From: Enoplolaimus lenunculus
Taxonomy: Eukaryota; Nematoda; Enoplea; Enoplida; Thoracostomopsidae
Assembly: GCA_030248215.1 (NCBI GenBank)
Contig: JASANG010002241.1
Location: 124,001-188,000, forward strand
Reading direction: 5' to 3'
DNA length: 64,000 nucleotides
This document shows, piece after piece, positions 11,516-26,500 of the stretch (position 1 is the first letter of the stretch; each line of letters opens with the position of its first letter). The notes beneath the pieces are model-generated. The model was given only the letters and a program-made list of their open reading frames with translations. It had not been told where the DNA came from and ran no database searches. The translations under genes were made by a program, and so were the position numbers.

Positions 11516-14500
11516 CTTAAACACATGTAATAACTTAAAGCAAACGTATTTCGACCCGGATGACCTTTCCGAGAGCACTTAATTGTATTACATATGTGGT
11601 AGCGAATAAAAAATTGACGAAATTTCATCTTACATATTACAACCAAAACACAACCTCCTCTACCCGAAACGCAGTCACTTTATTCTTTGAACAGACCATG
11701 CAATACCCTCAAACAAAAACTGGCTTCTCCACAGCGGGGGACGGGGGGCCCCAGCACTTTTCGAAATTTTCATTTTCCCCCGGCGAAAATTTTGCCGCCC
11801 CCAGGAAAGCCCCCCCACCCGGCGAATTTTCGGTCGCCCCCCAGCAAATTTTTTTGCTGGGGGCCCCCAGGACTTTTCTAGGTCAAAAATTTTCAATGTT
11901 AAAACGTAAAGAAATGGACTTCTTTTGAGGCGGACATTCGGCAAAATATGATTTTATATTACGCTGAGTACTCACAATTTTTAATAGCGTTACAAATACC
12001 CGTAGTAACTAATACAATTCAATAATGAACTGAAAAAGCACAATTATATAAAGACCGTTTCAGGGCATACAGTATTCGAAAGTACCTTGCAGCAGCAAGT
12101 TCAACCCGCCTGAGCCTTATGATAAATTGAAGCTGTGACTAATATACAAAATATATATTAATCACAGTTTCAATCATAGATCTATATTTTATATAATCGT
12201 GCTTCTATCAACTTCTGGTTAAGTTGTCAGTATATGCGTAATATTAGTTAAAATTATTGTTATTAGCGTTTGCGAGAAATTTTTGTCATGTTGAGCGGTG
12301 AGTAATCTTACGTTGAGTTGGAAACATGGTCTAGAATGAAAAAAATGGTCCAAACAGTCGGTTTGCAAAAATTTTAAGCCTGCCCCCCAGGACCCCCAGA
12401 TCATCTGGGGGCCCCCCAGGAAAACTGCCCTTCAACAAAATCAGCTGCCCCCCAGGAAACGCCCCCCCGGCGGAAATTTTCAAGCTGTGGAGAAGCCAGA
12501 AAAAGGATCCTTAAGTTACCTAATGGCATTTGGTTTGGCAGTGATTTTGGCAGTCTGAACCTGCAATACGGAATCAACATATCACAATAATTTGTAAAAA
12601 AAGTCACTAAAATAGCGTCATATCGTAAATGCACGAAATTTGCATTTTTACGATGTTTCAAAGAACATGAACAGAGAAACTGCCACTGAAATGAATATGT
12701 GAATCTGGCATATTCGTTTCAACATTACAAATTTAGATTAACGCCTTGTTTACGACTTCAACTTTTATCAAAACCGACTTTTAAAGTGATTAATTTAAAG
12801 ACAGCGAAACCGCTACTGATTGCCAGTTTTACTCTCCTAAGTCTGTAAATAGGCATGCCTGAAACTTTAGCGGTTTCACTTATTTTTACTGCTATTAAAA
12901 GAAAAAAACTTGAACCCTCGATTTTTAAGAATCTTGGACTCACAGCTAAGTTAGTACCTTTTCAACCAACGAATCATCAGATAGCGATACTGGAAATGCA
13001 GTGGTTTTCGGTCCTCTCGCCATTCCTTCTCCCTTGAGCACGATACGCGACTTTTGTTGATTTGAATCGGTACCACCATGAAGAGGTTTATGTTTATTGC
13101 TTTGCATTAAATTACTGACTAACCCGACAGTTTCAGACTTTGAAATTTCTGGAGCAACCGAACTGCAACATTTTGCTTCGAATTTGTTTTGAGTGTGGGA
13201 TGTATTACCAAATGCGGGTCGACTGCCTCCCGCAGAAGCTGGAACCGGTTTTGGCGGTACAACAGGACGAGGTTTAGCAACGGAACGAACGTTTGCTGCA
13301 GCCCTCAACACTGATCCGGACCGAGATGAAGAAAGCACACCCTGAAACATAAAAAAATGTAAATTAATCTTATGACTTATTATCAGATTGTGCTGAGTTG
13401 AATCTCAAAACTTCGTATTCGAATCGCATAGAATTTCTGTTGTCACTGCATAACCACATGTCTTTTATTTTTAAGTGATTAGAAAATATTCCCTTTAAAC
13501 TGACTTTTCAAGCATGAAACTGTATCTTTTGACGCAGAAATAAAGTACGAACGAACCTTGTCTGCATCACGAGCACCGCCAATTGTTTTCTCACCATCCT
13601 CAGCAACAGGTTTAGGGAAAAAGGTATCGGAACCTGGCAGGTTATCGCTAGTCACCTTCGATGACTGGGGCTGCTGACTTGTTATAGAACCACGACTGTG
13701 AACACCGCAGGCGGACCCTACGCCAACGGTCGAACTGGGCCGGGTATAAATTCTGGATTCAACATTTTGCATCACACGAAAAAACGCCAGTTCGTTGAAA
13801 ATCAATCCAGATAGTTCAGTTAACAGCTGGTCGCTTATGGTTTGCAGTCTATAAAATGACAATTCGAAACAAAGAATCAAACAGACCTGGAAACAAAGAA
13901 ATCAACAAACAAAATAAACAAACAAATAAACAAACAAACAAAAAACAAAGCAATATATAGTTTTTTAAATGTAACCAACATCAAACGGAGAGATAAATTT
14001 ACTAAAATATAAACAACCACTTGGTACAACATAAACAAACTATAATTTATTATCAACCCCAAAACAGAACTAACTTCAACCCTGCATATTTATCTAAGCA
14101 TCCACTGACAGCAGTCGCCAGCTGCCCATCAAAGAATTCTTGTACCATGTTGTCTGGCTCTTGTTTAGTTGCATATCGTTGCATAGTTGATAACACAACT
14201 CGCTGTTTCAATGCCGTAAGTTGATCTGCTAACAGTGCTTCATTTGCGTGTTCAGCATTATAAACACGTAAATCATTGATAACATCCTAAAAATAAAAAA
14301 AATAACTGTCAAACAGACATTGCAACCAGGGTCTTCTAACTACCGTTTTGACTGAATTCTACCTCTGGTAATGCGCCAAATTACAGTGCCAACAAAGAAT
14401 TTATAGTAAATACAACTTTATTGCGATTTTGCCTCTAATACAATTGGTTTAGTTTTGTCAAAAATTGAAGCATTGAGTCAGAGCAATGTTTTACACTGTA

Positions 14501-17500
14501 CCGTGACGTAAAAATGAAACTAAGTACATTTTTGTAACACTTAGTTTTTGCATGCCGTCAACACCATGGTGCAAAGCGGAACTGGATTATACCGGAATCG
14601 GAATCGTAACAGCAAATTTTTACTGGAATTGTAATCGGAATCGAAACCTGAAATTTTGTGACTGTACGGATAATTTGTATTGACAAATATAATATTGATT
14701 CAGAGCGTCTGTTGACTGGCAACAAATTTCAAAACGGTCGCATAATCAAATTGGCGACGATTTTTGTTTCTATCAAACTAAACTACAATCACTACTTATT
14801 GAAAAGTTAACTCATCGAAAACAAATTAACAAATAAATAATACAGAATTTTTATGCAACGTATCACAATTAAGTAGGATTAACATTAAAATTTAAAAATT
14901 CCAATTCTGATTGATTGTGCAGTCGGAATCGGAACTCGTTTTGAATCGGAATTCTAACCGGGATCAAAATTCTGTTTGCACCCTGGTGAACACCTGATAC
15001 TTCTTGTTTAGATTTTTACGACGCATCACATGCAAATTCACTGCACACATTATATTTTTCGGCAAAAGATTTATTACTCCACGATTGAATTTCAGATCGT
15101 AAGTTTAAATTTTCGTTTGCAACATCAAATGACCACAAACCACTAACGTACAAAAACTCATTGAGGGCAACAAAACCATTATAATCAAAGCCTAAACACA
15201 TTTTCGTCGTTGCTGTAAGATTACAATATATTACCTTGACCATAGCATCCAACTCCACAATTCCAATTTGTCTCCGGGACTTTTCGGCAAAAGGCGAAAG
15301 AATCGCTGAACTCGGCTGTTGCTGCAATGTAGTTACTGCGTTTGAACTGTTTCCAGCTTTCACCTGTAAAACGTTAGTCATCCATATTTTTAATTCTAAA
15401 ATATATTTTGTCCGTAGCCTCATCTTTATGCGAATTAGCCGCTAAATACGGTAGCATCCTAAAAACACGAAAGCCAAAAATTATAATTACTTGGTCAAAC
15501 AAAAAATTTCAGAATCACAACATTAGGATTTCTCAATTCTTTTTAACACAGCAAATTTAGAAATACCAATGGATATTTAAACTTCACAGTTAACAAATAA
15601 TTGACCAATTTATAAAACAGAAACAAGCTCAAGTCTTGAACCTCATATTGTTTCATGCTGACGCTGCCCGTATCAATGCATGGTTTATCTGCCAAACCTG
15701 CAGCCTTTTGGCGTAGTTCATGTGTCTCACGGGTTATTTCTGACTGGTGAGGAGTTGTTTGAACTTCATGTGGTGCCCTTGGCGGCATTACTGACGCGAT
15801 GTTGGCGAATTCGCTAAGCTGAAACAGTTAAATTACAAAATTAAATTCCGTAATGAAATACTACATTCTAAAACAATTTTAGACAAAATATGACGTTAAC
15901 AGTTTGAAAACGTCACAAAAATATATAACTCCAGCGTCCAGATTCCGAACACTCGTAAAACCTGATGGCTCCTATAATCGGCGTCAACTAACTCTGATAG
16001 TCTAATTTCTCACCAAATTGATCAACTTACAAGCCGATTTCGATTTTCTTCAAGTTCACTGCCAACCGTCAAGTACCTGCAACAAAAGGTATATAGCAGT
16101 CTTGACTAAGCTCTCAACAAGAATATTATCAACTTGTTTCAACAAAACATATCACACGAGCAATCAACTACATTCTTTACGTTTACCCCATGACGTAACA
16201 TTATATTTTTAATTATTACATTCAAACCAGATAAAGAAAGAACAAAATATGTCCTATTCCCTTCATTCTAAAAATAAGCAAGACACCTGTTCAGTATCTG
16301 GCGAATAGCTTGCAGCGCTCGCGTTCGCAAATAATCCGATGATAACAGCTGGAGTTCTTTGAGCAACTCGACTAAGAAATCTGGTCGATTTTCGTTTTGA
16401 CTGATGAGTGTTGCGACTTCAGAATATATCGTATCGCGAATTGAATCCGACTGGCCGCTTGATCTGTGATAAGAAAAAATCGTAATGAGATTGGTTCGTG
16501 ATTCTTATAAGGACCTGTTCACATGCCTAAGTCTAAAACTAAGTGTAGGTCTAAAACTACTACCAAAGCCCGTACAAGTAATAGAAAAGCACACAACAAA
16601 AAGAATAAATTTTCGCAATCACGTTTTGGTTTATGCTGTTCTATCGTGTTAAGCAACACATATACTGCAGTGTTTTTCTTACACGGATCACGATAATTAG
16701 TCGTTATGTAGTTCCAGGACAGCCCCACACTTTTGAGATGTAATGAAAAATATTTTGCTACTTTTCGGCACACAGTGTTGTTCTAACAAACAATGGTACC
16801 TGAGATTTTTGCGCAATGTTTGTTCAAGATTTGCTGGCAACACAAATGAATTTCTAACGCGAGTGCGCCTGAAATTCGTCCGAAACATGCAAGCATACTT
16901 AGATCCGTGATACCTGAATCATGACAGGCAATACGTTTTCTCCCTACAACGCTTTAAGCTTGCACTCCGGATCGCGGCGCCGTGTGCCCTACAAAAATAA
17001 GCTTCTACAAAACACACGGGCTGTAAGCTTTAAACAAAGCTAAAGATAACTTACATATTCAAGTTGATACTTGACGAATCCGAAGTCGCGCTATTGGTTA
17101 AAGTCGAACGATTTAGTCGTGTCACACCAGGTTGTTGTTGGTGGTGGTATTGCTGTTGTAATTGGTGTTGCTGGCCTGCTTTCACCATATTACTACGACC
17201 CAAATTTTCAACACCAGCTACCTTTTGATGTAATCCTGCGTTGTTCAACATATTGCTTTTTGGGTTTGCCTAAAACACAAACAATCCAATACTTCTTACT
17301 AAATTCAATAAAATCAAACAATAAGCAACCGCCAGTCAATTAATGGTTAACGGTCAAAAATTATTGCTACAGCAACATCGAAAAACAAAACTTCGCTTTA
17401 TAAATCAAGCCACAAAACATGCACAAAAATGGTACTAGCATTGTTGGAAATTCTGCCAGAATCTAAAGAAATTATTCAACCCCCCGCTAAATAAAGTAAA

Positions 17501-20500
17501 AATGACTCAGCAGTAGGCTAAGCGTTAGTTTTAAGTACCTCTCAGGTAACGGTTTAAAATGACCTATACTGCGCCGAGGTAAAAATTTGAACCTCGAACA
17601 TCCCTCTACATCCATCACCTAAAACTCACAAGAGCAGGATTGGTGTTGGCGTTCTTATTCTCGGTCTGACCACTGTATCGGCATTCACTATCGCTATAAT
17701 TGTTTAGTCCATCTTCAAATACCGCGAGCTTGAGTTCACCTGTCTCGGGACCAGAATCGGAGACCGCCTGTGACCGACCAATACTACTATTTCGTCTGCC
17801 AGTGCGCCCCCGAGTTAAAAGCGTGTTACGATCCACAGATCCGGATCTACGCTGCTGAGCTTCCTGCTTGTACCCTACTGGAAGCATCTGCTCAGGCTGA
17901 GCTTGATATCCTTGGTGTTCGCTTTTGCCCGGCACAGGATAGCTAACGGCAAGCCCGACATTATTCGGTTTGGGGAACTTAAAATTATGACCTGATGTAA
18001 CAACAGCTGAATGGGTAACGGGCATTTGAAATCCTGGCTCAAACTGCGACCAGTCAGTAGGCGCAACAGAACCTAATCCAACATATTGCGACAGCGATCG
18101 TCCAGGTAGATTATTCGAGCCAAAAGGCATCGGATACAGTTGTGACGGCACCGGTGGCGGATAATTACCTGGCTGCAAACGCTCAAAAGCGTTCAACGGT
18201 ACATAATCGCCTGACGCACCGAATTCTCTTGGCCGATTGCACGCTATAAATTGCTAAAGATAAATTTAATGCGAATTCAAATAATAACAGATACAACTCG
18301 AAATTTTCAGAGCAGTATGAAACATTCGAAACACTGGCTCAACCATAAACAGTCATACCATACATACAAATTATCCGTATAGTCACAGATTTTGTAGTTG
18401 CGATTCCGGTATAAATTTGCTGTTCCGATTCCGATTCCACTATTATCCAGTTCCGCATTGCACCCTGATATTCAATCTTTCTGGATCTGAAATCACATTA
18501 TCTCAGTAAGCGTTGACTTGAATCGAATCACATTTTCTTACAAACTTCTGTGAACAAGACTCGAGTAAAAAATTTTTTACAAGAAACTCGTTAAAAGCGT
18601 TTGAAAAGTATTTAAATGAAAAGTTGTTTACTTTAAAATACAATGAAAAACCCATGATAAATTATCACTGAAAATACCGCAACAGACTATTATTTTTTAC
18701 ATCCTTGCAGCAACATATAAACCAAAATTACAGAAGTACTACTGAACGAATGCTTCGTACCGTTTCTGTGTGCGTTGCCATTAATCGCCGTTACAATGTC
18801 ATCAAAATTAGCCAGACAGTAGTTGTTATGAACATGGTATTTGTCCTAAATAAAAATGCAAAACACTACGGGATGCATCCCTTCCGCTGGCTGCCGAGTA
18901 AATTTTGTTTTCAGGGTTAAAACCCACGTAAGATATACGTGACATCAACTTTTTTTATATACAGAATTAATTGCAAGTTCGCGAGATTAGGAATTTGTGT
19001 CCGAATTTTTTTATAAATGCATATAAATTTTCGGTGCTCCCGACGTGACTTAGTTGAGTTGCGTACAAGACAGAATTACATTAGCGTTTCAAATCACGAT
19101 AACTACATGTGTGCAAGAGCATGTCACGGTAAAAACATAATATTATGTCGGATTTGTTTCGCAGTTTAGGAATATACGAACCACAAACAGAGAAGAATCT
19201 TTGAAAAATCGCAGCTGACAAAATCTATTACCCATAAAGCAAGAAATGAACCCAACAAATGGTTTACACCAAACATTATCCAAAAACCATAAAATTAAAC
19301 AAAAAGCAACATTACAAACACGAAATGAACGAGTCACTCAGCTAACCTTGCACTTAAAAAACACAGAACACTGTTCTTCTGAATTTTGCTTATACTGGAG
19401 AGATTTATCACCAGGTACTTCATCTATCCGTTCTGGCAAATTAACATTTTCAAGACCAGAGTTCCCCAATTTCATTACATCCTGCGGATATTCGTCTTTC
19501 GAGCTATGACCCCTTTGTCCGGGCATTATACAACCTATTTCGTACTCAGTTTCAGAGCTAAATTGCACATCGTTCGCTAACTTGCTTTCCTCATACGATG
19601 TAGGCAAGTTAACAACATTTTGTTGCTGTGGATAATAAGGCAATGTTAGGTACGGATTTGGAGCTAACAAATTATAGAGTGACTCAGAGCTCAAGGGTCG
19701 GCCATCGAACACTGGCGCCGCATATATTGAAGAACTCGTTTGCCCTAATACCGCTTCCAAATTTTTCTGCTGTCTTAGTTTCTCTTTTAGAATCTGTTGT
19801 TGCTGAAGCAGTTGTTGTTTTTGTTGCTGTTGCATTAAATGACTTGCTGTCATACTGCGATTACGTACGGGTGATTGATACCGAGGAAACATCGCTGGGC
19901 TAGTAGCGCTTTGATGAAGCGGTGGCATAACAGGGGTCGACACCACGGATCGATTTATGCGGCCTGAAAAGCTTCGGTCAGACACTGGGGCGTAAGCCGA
20001 TAAAGGCGACTGCATATCACCACAAACGCTGCTGCTCGTCATGCCGTGGTAGGCATAACTTGGCCCTGGATGCCACTGAAATGAATTAGTTTTAAAGGTT
20101 ACGTAGGGTTCCACCGGAATTCCTGCAAAAACTCAATTTCTGTATCTGTTCCTGCATTCAAAGATGCAGGAACTGGATTTTTTTCGATTTTGTGCCAAAT
20201 TATTCATAATAATTTAAAATTGAAAACATTGTCTCTAAAATGTTACATCGAAATGATTGTTTTGCAATTAGTTCAATTTTTCTGATAAACTAAAACATTA
20301 GGCATCTAATGTGTTTTCCCAAAACTTGATGACAAAATAGCTGAAAATTCGCTTAAACCATTTTTGGCACGTTTTCTAAAAAGTCCAACAGTAAGTCGGG
20401 GATCAGAACTACTTCAAGTTTCGGTTCCTGCGAAAGAATTCAATTACTGTTCTCGTTCCTGTTTCGGTAAAACTTAGTTCCTGTTGGAATCCTGGTTATA

Positions 20501-23500
20501 AGTAAAAATTTGATAAATGACAGCAGCCTTGGAACACAGCCCGAAACTAAACAAGTAAAACACTCAAAATAGCAAAAAGTACCAAACGATATATCCAAGG
20601 CATTTGTGCTGAAACCATTCAAAATTCTTCTGAGTATGGTTATTATAAAACAAGGGTTTGAAATTTAAATTTCGCATATGAAATAACAGTCCTTCACCTA
20701 GAGAATTGCAACAAATAAATAAGAAACAAAACAAAAACATCCACATACTAAAGGGGTTCATTTATGACGGACAGATAATCATAATAAAATCCAAAATTTA
20801 TTACGAATAAATAAATCTGCAGGAACAGATATTCCCAAAGTGAATGTGTAAAATACAATCGTGAAACAACGGCACAAATTTTGCTAAACCGAAAAACACA
20901 AGAAAGTAACTTCTTAAAAATAAGTTAATCTGTGCATCAGTAAACACTAATAGCGTCAAGACTGGTACTGACCACGTCCAGGTGATTTTATAACCCAAGC
21001 AATAACTAAACGCTTTTAGTCATTCGATTCGACTTAAGAATCCGAAATAAAATCAAACTGCCCAAACTCCACTCAGCCACCTCCAAAACTAATATTACTA
21101 GCCAAAAGTAATACTTACAGTTGCTGCGCTAGTCCTACTCCAAGCACTATCAGATCGCATCAAGGGCCCAGACGTACTACTACCGCCACCCACTAGTAAC
21201 TCTTGACAAAATGCTCTAAGCCGAGCCATTTCCGCTTGTTGTGCACTGATTTGGTGTTGACATGCGGCCAATGAATTTACAATCAGCTGATTTTGTTCAT
21301 TCATAGCACCAGATGCGCGTGCACTCAAACGATTGGTAGAGTCAACTTCATATTCTTGTGTACTATGAGGTGCTGTGGGATGAGAATATGCCGACGGAGC
21401 TAACTGCAACGCAGCCATCTGCCGCTGAACAGTGCTTGTCGACCCTGAAATCCAAATAATAGTCACGAAATTCTTATAAAATCGAACTGCGAAAGCATGT
21501 ACACCAGTATGCGACCAGATATCCGAGTCCGGCAAAACATCAACGACCGGCCACAGCTTAGGTGACAATTGTAGCTAAAATGTATAACATAACCAAATAC
21601 TAAACATTATTTTTGAGTAAATTTCCCATATTCCAAGTAACTTTTATTCGACACGACACCCGTAAGCATAACTTAGAACACAATAATTACTATTAAACCC
21701 TTGTTGGCTCAACGTTAAAAAATATAAGGCAAAACTAGCGATTTGGACACCGCCAGATTTTATTCTGACTGGTCAAGACAATGCACTTCAAGGTACGTAG
21801 CAAGTTTAGGAATAAAACCTAGAATAGAATTGGTATTTTAGCATTTAATTTTCACTTATTTTCATGAACTCAAGATACAGTCACGCACTGAATTAAGTGC
21901 GCGGTAATCGCGATTGCGTCTGCGGTTGCGGTGTTATAACCGCAGTTGTATTTAATTTGCAGCCACCAATCAAATATAGAGACGCGACAGTGATCGTGTT
22001 TGAAATAGCTATGACAACAACGTTAGCGATGAGTACAAAAACGAACAATTACGATAAAGCCGTGGTTTGGAATGCGACCGTGATTGCATTTTATTCAAAC
22101 TTCTCTTACTTTCGGGCACAATACCCGCGTAACTTAATGCATCAACGCTTCTAGATATCAAATTTCGCTGTTTTTGATGTTTTTGTTGTTGTAGTTGTTG
22201 TTGCTGCTGCTGCTGTTGATGGTAATACTGCCGCGACGATGGAATTTGCTCGGCAACGGCTAACTGAGCAAAAATATCTTTGATCGACGACATGTGCTAA
22301 AAACATCAAAACACACATTTTCCTCTATTGCAGAACTATTTATTTTTCAAAATTCAAAAATAAACAATCCAAGTTTATAAAGCGAATATGTTCAAGTAAG
22401 CGTTACAAATACGAATATTTTCCGGCATTCTTAATCATCCATTACTCGATGCTACATAGCATTATATTCTCACATCTATGAATATATCAAAGCCGTAGCC
22501 CAGCAAACCAGCAGGAGAAAGGGAATAGCCAGACTTTCATTTTGGAAAAGGATACCAACTATATTGCTTTAAACTCTAAGAGTCTAGCAAGATATTGTAA
22601 AGTCTGTAAAGGTGCATAGGAAATATAGCCTTCATATAACTCCTCTTGAATACACAAGTAACCAAGCAGTCACAGGTGTCTACCTCTTCAAGTTGCGCAT
22701 ACTGCTGCTCTAATCCTCGACCCACTTTCTCCGTTGAAGGTTGTGTGCCTCTCCGAAAATGTTTTCCGTGCCGATTTCTTCCAGGCACAACCGAGGCAGT
22801 TGCGGCTGGCGGCGCTGATCGCCTCGCAGCATCTGACCTGTGGAAAGGTGCAGGGGAAGGATCAGCGGCCTGCATATAAAAGTGACCTACATTGTCATCG
22901 TGATTGCTCGACAAATCCGGTAGGAAACTAGCACCACCACTTAGCTTTTCAATTTGTTTTCTGATATCAATCGCGGGAGACTCTTGTTCGTTAACCAAAT
23001 ATATTCCTTCCTCAGGTCCAGTAACCTCTTCTAATCGCTGCCCGTATTTCGAATCATTCGCCGATGTCGATTGGAAATTTTCAATTTCACCTAAAGCCAG
23101 AATGAAATGTCACGTTTCTTTGTTCAAACCGTTAAAATTAAGCGAACCTATGGCCACGGATATATCTCACCCTGAACAATTTTTAGCATATTTGACACAA
23201 TAAACTTTTACACAGGAAAGGAATGTTACAGGAACGATTGCAAAAGCAGTTAACTGCTCAAGTATTTTTAAGGAAATAGATTTCCAGTTTCAAATTTTCA
23301 ATTTCTACGACCGGCCAATATGGTTTCACACACACCTGAGAATGTGCTACTGCCAGTGCCCGCAACGTGATTATTGCTCTCGGCAACAGGCTCATCCGAG
23401 GCTGCTTGCAGTTCCCGAATTTTAGCTTGTAACGCTTCGAGTCGTTCTCGTTCTTTCGTCAGTTCGTTTGCTACATTTCGCTGCTCTGCCAATTTACGAT

Positions 23501-26500
23501 GATACTCAGCCCTGAAAAGTAGCTCAGATCATAATACGGGACCCTTTAGCCACTCTAAAATAAAACTACTTCTCTTAATCTCGATACAGTTGCGCTGCAT
23601 AATATTTCAATATTTTATAATATCAACAAGCTTTAATTTCTAAGAGTACTAACTCTGCCAAACACGTTGTAAACATTTTACATTTAGTTCACACTCCTCC
23701 ACAAACGTCGGCATTACCTTGCGATTTTCCTACATTCTATAGAATCGGCTCAAAAGAAAGTTAACTAAACTTGAAACAACCTCACCCGTTTAATTCAATA
23801 TCACCGCGGGCAGACTACATTTAACCTTCTTTTCGCACCTCAAACAGTTATTAACAAGTTGTACCTGATATCATCGGGCACAGAATCATCCAACTCTCCT
23901 GTCTGAGATGTTTCGCCGCTGCGATTGCCCATAGTATCACTAAAGTTTTCTCCAGTTCTTGAATCACCGAAGTGACCTTGAGGGATTTCACCGTGTCTGT
24001 CTGGCTCAACCTCAGCTAATAGGCAAGCCAGCTCTCGTCTAGCGTCTGACGCAACGTCTTCGTTATTGCATGCTTTAATTGTTGCCATCAACTCTTTTAA
24101 TCGCTCTAGTTTTCGGCGAGAGTCTTGCAGTGTTCTAGAAACATTAATCTGCTACACCCATACCATAGAAATACTAAAAATTAAAATTGGTCAAAAAATG
24201 CACACTACTTGAGAAAACATATAAACAGACAAACTAGTACGCAGCTAAACTTAGTCACAAACTGCGCAATTCAGATAATCATACTGCAAACCATATGTTA
24301 TGATTCATGTTCGAGTTAGAAGCTGGTGGTTATAGTTTGCTTAAACTACTGAGTTTGTGCTACTACATTTCGTGGTAAAAATTCCCGATGGATTTGGATT
24401 CGGTCAAATCGTGGATTCGGTGTGTTTACGCGACAACAGCCATATGACATCAAAACACACCCTCTTACTCTAATTTTATTCGGTAAGGCTCCGTTTCTTC
24501 AGCTGATTGGGATTTTGAAAAATTTTCCAACAGCTGACCAATCCCAGCAGTACATGGAGTTCCTGTTTCAATCCTAAAACAAAGGATATATGCATTATAA
24601 ATGATAAATGCATCTTTATCGTTTACATATTATGTAAATTTTACAAATTGCAAGACGGAATAAAGACGGATATATGTGTTTCCTTTTATACAGCAAAAAC
24701 CTTCTATGAAAACTTAGCATTGCTCCGTTGCAAAAAAACTAAATTTAATTCAGTTACGGAATCTCTTCCCCGCTGTTCCATTAATATAACAATTCAGCTG
24801 AGTATGTAAATGCAAAAAAAATAAAAATCTGCTTAAATGTTAATTTTGCAACACCGGAAAAGTATTACGTAATTGTTCTTAACAGCACAACAACTCAAAC
24901 CATTACAAGGCCTCCAATATCGGTCTTTGCTAGCCTGGACAGACTCTATCCCTGCTATCCTGTTCCTCAGTCTAACCATTTTTAATCGAAAATCCAAAGC
25001 GATACCTCTGCTTCGCATCACTAGTTGCATGTTCTACAGGCGATTTTTGTTGCTCGTACGCCGCAGCTAATGTCTCCATCCGTCCAACCTCGGCGACAAT
25101 TTGAGCCATTTGCTCACGGTTCGCTCGAATCTCAGCTAATTTTGCTGCGATCTCCGCCTTTTTAGCGTCTGCCCCGTTGTCAACAGTCACGATTTCCGCC
25201 GTGATCACCGGTTGCGCCGGTTGTACGGCCGCTGAAGATGGCGACAACAGATTGTTCTGTCCAACTGACGAAGTGATTGCGGCATCAGAGGCGACTTGTG
25301 GTATTAATTTCTCCGATCCGTGCGGCAAAACCTTAACGTCAACAGTATTCGACGTAATGGCGAGTTCTGCATTAGTACTTGCAGCACCAATCGAAGGTGA
25401 CTGCGGCACTTGTCGAGAATCGACAGAATCTACGTCTGCAGGTTGCTCAGCATCAATGTTAGGATGTCTACCACCAGGACACTCTTTCTGTAACAACATT
25501 AAAAGTTCACTGTGACTGAGTCTTCAGTGAAAATATTAATGCAACTCGACATTTAAGAACGATTACAGCACGCGTTACACCAAATACAGGCACTACTCGC
25601 AATATTTCATAAAATTAGGCACTTCGCGTGTATGCAAAACGGTCTCCACATCAAGCTTACGATGTTTCCACCAAGAAAAATAGGATCTTGTACATACAGC
25701 CTATGCCTACCACAATCCCTATTTCCGGATGCAACTATTTATCCAGTGCTGAAGACAACAAAGGCAACTGATACGGCTGTCAAGGGTTCTAGGAACTAAA
25801 TTTTGTTGGAACAGGAACAGGGACAGGAATTAAACTTTTTTGCCGCAACAGGAACGGGAATTTGAAATAATTTTCAACACCTAGTTTTATGTGATCCCGT
25901 TATACACGTGCCTAAAGCGAGTTTTATGCGATTTGTTGTTGGTTTTCATCACTCGGACACAATCGTTCACCAAATATTTAAATTCAACAACTTATTAACT
26001 AAACTGATCGAGATGAAAGGCATTAAGTTCGACTAATAACTTTGTGTTTACAAAATTTACTGATGTCTATATGATTTGTCACAAGACCATAAAAATTTCA
26101 GTTTCTGCATTTTGCAATGCCGGAACAGGAACGGGAAAAGGAATCTATTTTTAGCCGGAATTCCGGTGGATAAACCATAACCATGAATGGCTATCACTAC
26201 TTTTTCCTACTCCTGGGATATGGTGAAGGAACTTTAACCCGACCTTTACTCGCGAGTTTACCCACGCTAAAAAGATCTACCCACGACCTACCTTTTACCA
26301 GCGCCTAAAGTTGAACCAGTATCTTAAAGATCGTTGGTGATTTGCACTTTAACGAAGTTTCGCATTATAGCTCTAATGAATTTTACACATGAAAGCTGCT
26401 TACTAGCAAAAACAAAATTTCAAACCCAACTAAATAATAAATAAAGCACAAAACTTGCTTGTTCAAAGCTCACACACGAGCTTAGTTAATAGCGTATGTT

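Noticed and set aside
11560-11944. Several Pro/Gly/Trp-rich open frames on both strands
   Set aside because: They translate the C and G runs at the end of the family B element and recur at 30,849-31,227 for the same reason.
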